A stretch of 64,000 nt of DNA from Pseudomonadota bacterium (GTDB lineage Bacteria; Desulfobacterota; Syntrophobacteria; Syntrophobacterales; Syntrophobacteraceae). The notes under the pieces are model-generated. The model saw only the letters and a list, made by a program, of their open reading frames with translations, ran no database searches and was not told the DNA's origin. Of the stretch, positions 61,317-64,000 are shown one piece after another; positions within the stretch are counted from its first letter, which is position 1, and each line of letters starts with the position of its first letter. Position numbers and translations under genes: made by a program. The DNA lies in the NCBI GenBank assembly GCA_023416335.1, contig JAEZHY010000041.1:1-64000 (forward strand). The letters are read 5' to 3'.

Positions 61317-63152
61317 TCAATTAAGTAAAGGTTGTATCCCGAGTTCCGGCGCGCGTTCCCTGACAGATTTGACCACTTCCGGGTCCATCTCGATATCGTC
61401 CGGCCATGGGCGGGTATGTCCGTCCGCCGGTCCTTTTCGGGTCGCGTCGATGCAGATTCTGCCGTTTTGTCGAATCAGGTCTCTTTTGGGATCGACGTTA
61501 TTGAAGATCTTCCAAAGCACGAGCGAATAGTCCCTGAGGTCAATCGCTGAATCCAGGGCAACCAGTATCGAAAACGGATCCAGGTGAGTTTCGGCCAGAA
61601 GTTTTTCCAGTATCGGCTTGCCCGGGGTCTCCTCATCTTTCGCCAGATTGAGCAGCAGGACCCGGTTCCGAACCTCCAGCGGCAGGATGTGAAAAGAGGT
61701 AAGCCGGTCGGATACCGACTTCAGGTATTTTGCAATTGTCTTATCGGCTGGAATCTTTTTTGGCTTTGCCCGGGATCTTTCACGTTCGCCCGGCATCCTT
61801 CGCGTGGCATCGATTCCGATCTTGGCGCCGAAGAGCGGGTCGGGGGCGCTGTGGTCCAGGACGTCCAGCACGCCTTCCGATATGAACAAATCACTTTCCA
61901 GGTCTATTTCATCGAGAATCGCGGCAAGCACTTTGCCGGGATTCTTTAGATCCATTCCATTATCGACGAGAGCGACCGCTTTTGAAAAGCTCATCTGCCC
62001 CTGGCCCCAGACGGCGCTCATGATTTTGCGGGCATGGCCAGGGTATTCCTTCTCAAGGGCCATGACGACGATATTATGGAAGACACCTTCCCAGGGCATC
62101 CAGAAGTCGCGCACTTCGGGCAGGATCGTGCCGAGAAGAGGAAGGAAGATCCGCTCGGTGGCCTTTGCAAGAAAGCAATCCTCCATAGGAGGCCTGCCGA
62201 CGATCGTCGCCGAATAGATGGGATTTTTTCTGTGCGTTATAGCCGTAAGGTGGAACACGGGGTACTCGCCGACGAGCGAGTAATATCCGGTATGATCGCC
62301 GAAGGGGCCTTCGAGCCGGAGTTCGTCCGGATCGACGTACCCTTCGAGGACGAATTCCGCTTCGGCCGGGACTTCCAGATCGATTGAAACGCAACGCGCC
62401 ATCGGAACCGGTTTGCGCCGTATGAAACCCGCAAGGATCATTTCATCGATCCCCCGCGGAAGGGGCGCCGTTGCCGCATAAGTCACGGCGGGGTCCGTCC
62501 CGATTGCGACCGCAACGGGCATGCGCCTGCCGGCCTTTCGGTATTCGCTGAAATAGTGCGAGCCGTCTTTATGGATGTGCCAGTGCATGCCGGTCGTTTG
62601 GCGGTCGTAGACCTGGAGTCGGTACATACCGACATTGCGCCTGCCGGTTGTGAGGCTCCGAGTGATTACCACCGGAAGGGTCACGAAAGGGCCGCCGTCC
62701 TGGGGCCAGCATTTGAGGACCGGAATCGCCGAAAGGTCGATGTCGTTACCCCGGTACACGACTTCCTGGCAGGGCGCGTTGCGTGTCTTGCGCGGCAGGA
62801 AGCGCAAGATGTCCAGTCCCATCGGCAGGAGCTTTGCCAGCTGGGAAAGCGATTTTGGAGGCTCGATCTTCACGAATCGTTCGAGGCGTGCGGCAAGGCT
62901 GTCCAGGGAATCCGTCCCGAGTGCAATGCAGATGCGTCGCTCGCTTCCGAAGGCATTGGTCAGAACGGGAAAGCGCGATTCCCGGACATTCTCGAACAGC
63001 AGGGCTTTCCCGCCGCCGGGAGATTTCGATGCGAGATCGGTTATATGCGTGATTTCGAGATCTTTTGAGACCGGAGCTTTGATCCGCAGCAACTCGCCGG
63101 CCTTTTCCAGTTCGGATATGAATTCACCGAGATTTTGATAAGAGCTTTTCAT
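61317..63152 (-). CDS. UbiD-family decarboxylase (menaquinone pathway candidate)
   Basis: The 611-residue prenylated-FMN-dependent decarboxylase has the family core: ITDLASKSPGGGKALLFENV near the start, VGMYRLQVYDRQTTGMHWHI, EGPFGDHTGYYS and VRDFWMPWEGVFHN. These proteins remove the carboxylate from 4-hydroxybenzoate-like or 1,4-dihydroxy-6-naphthoate-like precursors. The prenyltransferase gene lies 69 bases upstream on the same strand, so they form an operon in quinone synthesis, probably menaquinone by the futalosine route. I chose ATG 63152; a TTG ten codons earlier is also possible. Confidence 0.9.
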   Translation of the reverse strand: MKSSYQNLGEFISELEKAGELLRIKAPVSKDLEITHITDLASKSPGGGKALLFENVRESRFPVLTNAFGSERRICIALGTDSLDSLAARLERFVKIEPPKSLSQLAKLLPMGLDILRFLPRKTRNAPCQEVVYRGNDIDLSAIPVLKCWPQDGGPFVTLPVVITRSLTTGRRNVGMYRLQVYDRQTTGMHWHIHKDGSHYFSEYRKAGRRMPVAVAIGTDPAVTYAATAPLPRGIDEMILAGFIRRKPVPMARCVSIDLEVPAEAEFVLEGYVDPDELRLEGPFGDHTGYYSLVGEYPVFHLTAITHRKNPIYSATIVGRPPMEDCFLAKATERIFLPLLGTILPEVRDFWMPWEGVFHNIVVMALEKEYPGHARKIMSAVWGQGQMSFSKAVALVDNGMDLKNPGKVLAAILDEIDLESDLFISEGVLDVLDHSAPDPLFGAKIGIDATRRMPGERERSRAKPKKIPADKTIAKYLKSVSDRLTSFHILPLEVRNRVLLLNLAKDEETPGKPILEKLLAETHLDPFSILVALDSAIDLRDYSLVLWKIFNNVDPKRDLIRQNGRICIDATRKGPADGHTRPWPDDIEMDPEVVKSVRERAPELGIQPLLN

Positions 63153-63221
63153 CGTCTCATACTTGGCTGGGCGACCGGACAATCTGTGTACCGGCGCTCG
63201 ATGGTTAGATTCTTTTCGGGC

Positions 63222-64000
63222 CTATAGGGCCCACCACGTGCCTGCCAGAACGCCGAGGAAGATCAAAACCGATATTGCGCTGTTCATGTGGAAGAAGGCA
63301 ATATTGACCTTTTCGAGGCAATCGGGTCGGACGAGCCTGTGTTCGGCAACTAGCAGGATAGTTATGAGGGAAAGAAACAGCAGGTAGACTTTTCCGAGAC
63401 CGAAGGCGAAATACAGGCACAAAAGGAAAATAAAAGTTGCAACGTGAAGAGAGGTTGAAAGGAGGAGAGCCCTGCTCACTCCCCATCTGGCCGGCATCGA
63501 GAAGAGCGCCTGCGCCTTGTCGAATTCAATATCCTGACATGCGTAGAGGATGTCGAAGCCGGCAATGTATGTCATGAGAGCAAGTGAAAGCAGCAGCACC
63601 CTCGGGTCCAGATCTCCTGTAATGGCGACCCACGCCCCGGCGGGAGCCAACCCGATTCCGAACCCCAGGACCAGGTGACAGTATGAAGTAAAGCGTTTCG
63701 TGTAGGAATAGAAGAAAAGCACGATAAGAACGGGAATCGACAGAAACAGGCAGAGCCGCCCGAGCAGTGCGGCGGAGAGCACGAAGAAGGCTGCCGAGAG
63801 GGCGATGAAGATAATGACGGACAATTTGTCTACCTGGCCGGAAACGTGCGGCCGGCCGGCCGTGCGGGGATTGAGCCGGTCGTAGTCAAAATCGGCAAGC
63901 CTGTTGAACCCCATGGCGGCAGACCTGGCCGAAGCCATTGCTACCAGGATCAGCAAAAGGGTCTGCAGGTTTACGGGGTGATGCCTGTTGGCGAGCAGGA
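63222..64000 (-). CDS. UbiA-family prenyltransferase (partial, continues past the window)
   Basis: The visible 259 residues lack the N-terminus, which lies beyond base 64000; the frame is open to the edge (ANRHHPVNLQTLLLIL) with no start codon that fits. The first Asp-rich site is normal (FNRLADFDYDRLNPRT, N-x-x-x-D-x-x-x-D), the second site is YACQDIEFDKAQAL, and multiple membrane helices follow. It transfers a polyprenyl chain to an aromatic acid in the membrane; paired with UbiD it likely serves quinone synthesis (MqnP or UbiA). Confidence 0.92.
   Translation of the reverse strand, partial: LLANRHHPVNLQTLLLILVAMASARSAAMGFNRLADFDYDRLNPRTAGRPHVSGQVDKLSVIIFIALSAAFFVLSAALLGRLCLFLSIPVLIVLFFYSYTKRFTSYCHLVLGFGIGLAPAGAWVAITGDLDPRVLLLSLALMTYIAGFDILYACQDIEFDKAQALFSMPARWGVSRALLLSTSLHVATFIFLLCLYFAFGLGKVYLLFLSLITILLVAEHRLVRPDCLEKVNIAFFHMNSAISVLIFLGVLAGTWWAL

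Overview
The window looks like chromosomal DNA of a strictly anaerobic, GC-rich deltaproteobacterium (Desulfobacterota), most like the Syntrophobacter group. That placement is an inference. It rests on an aldehyde:ferredoxin oxidoreductase with two iron alcohol dehydrogenases, a desulfoferrodoxin/rubrerythrin/cytochrome bd set, two sigma-54 activators, an in-frame UGA that reads as selenocysteine, and a UbiD/UbiA pair. No rRNA, tRNA, CRISPR array or intact insertion sequence was found.

Layout. 0-8.7 kb: a lipoprotein and a membrane protein, valS-nadC, an acidic repeat protein, a selenocysteine thioredoxin-fold oxidoreductase whose reading frame is hidden by the UGA, and two small genes (44 and 60 aa) on the minus strand. 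9-20 kb: an ABC importer (binding protein, ATPase, fused permease), glpB- and glpA-like genes facing each other, a HAD hydrolase, an MFS transporter and a universal stress protein. 21-28 kb: a minus-strand alcohol/aldehyde module, adh2-kinase-regulator followed by adh1 and aor, with a near-perfect sigma-54 promoter before adh1. 28.5-34 kb: two MFS transporters, a broken hicB, a TerC gene under a yybP-ykoY manganese riboswitch, and higBA. 34-44 kb: a FabH-like synthase, a zinc-ribbon/SPFH pair, a six-EF-hand protein, a two-component system with a proline-rich sensor, a small exported protein and an orphan response regulator. 44-53 kb: a J-domain protein, a large FecR/DUF6600-like exported protein, a phosphonatase-like HAD, gspA-gspB-like genes, a membrane protein and a methyltransferase. 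53-57.5 kb: an oxygen-defence cluster (small gene, rubrerythrin, desulfoferrodoxin, cydA, cydB) with a sigma-54 promoter and a dense cluster of GAGACA/TGTCTC half-sites upstream. 58-64 kb: hicBA, a degenerate transposase, a cysteine-PAS sigma-54 activator that may control the oxygen cluster, a helical protein, and ubiD with ubiA running off the window.

Intergenic DNA is full of modular interspersed repeats. At least six palindromic families, called A to F here, recur in different orders and orientations.

The observations most worth pursuing are the selenoprotein with its SECIS-like hairpin, the sigma-54/GAGACA control region of the oxygen-defence cluster, the sigma-54 alcohol/aldehyde module with a terminator placed between adh1 and aor, and the PopZ-like acidic protein.
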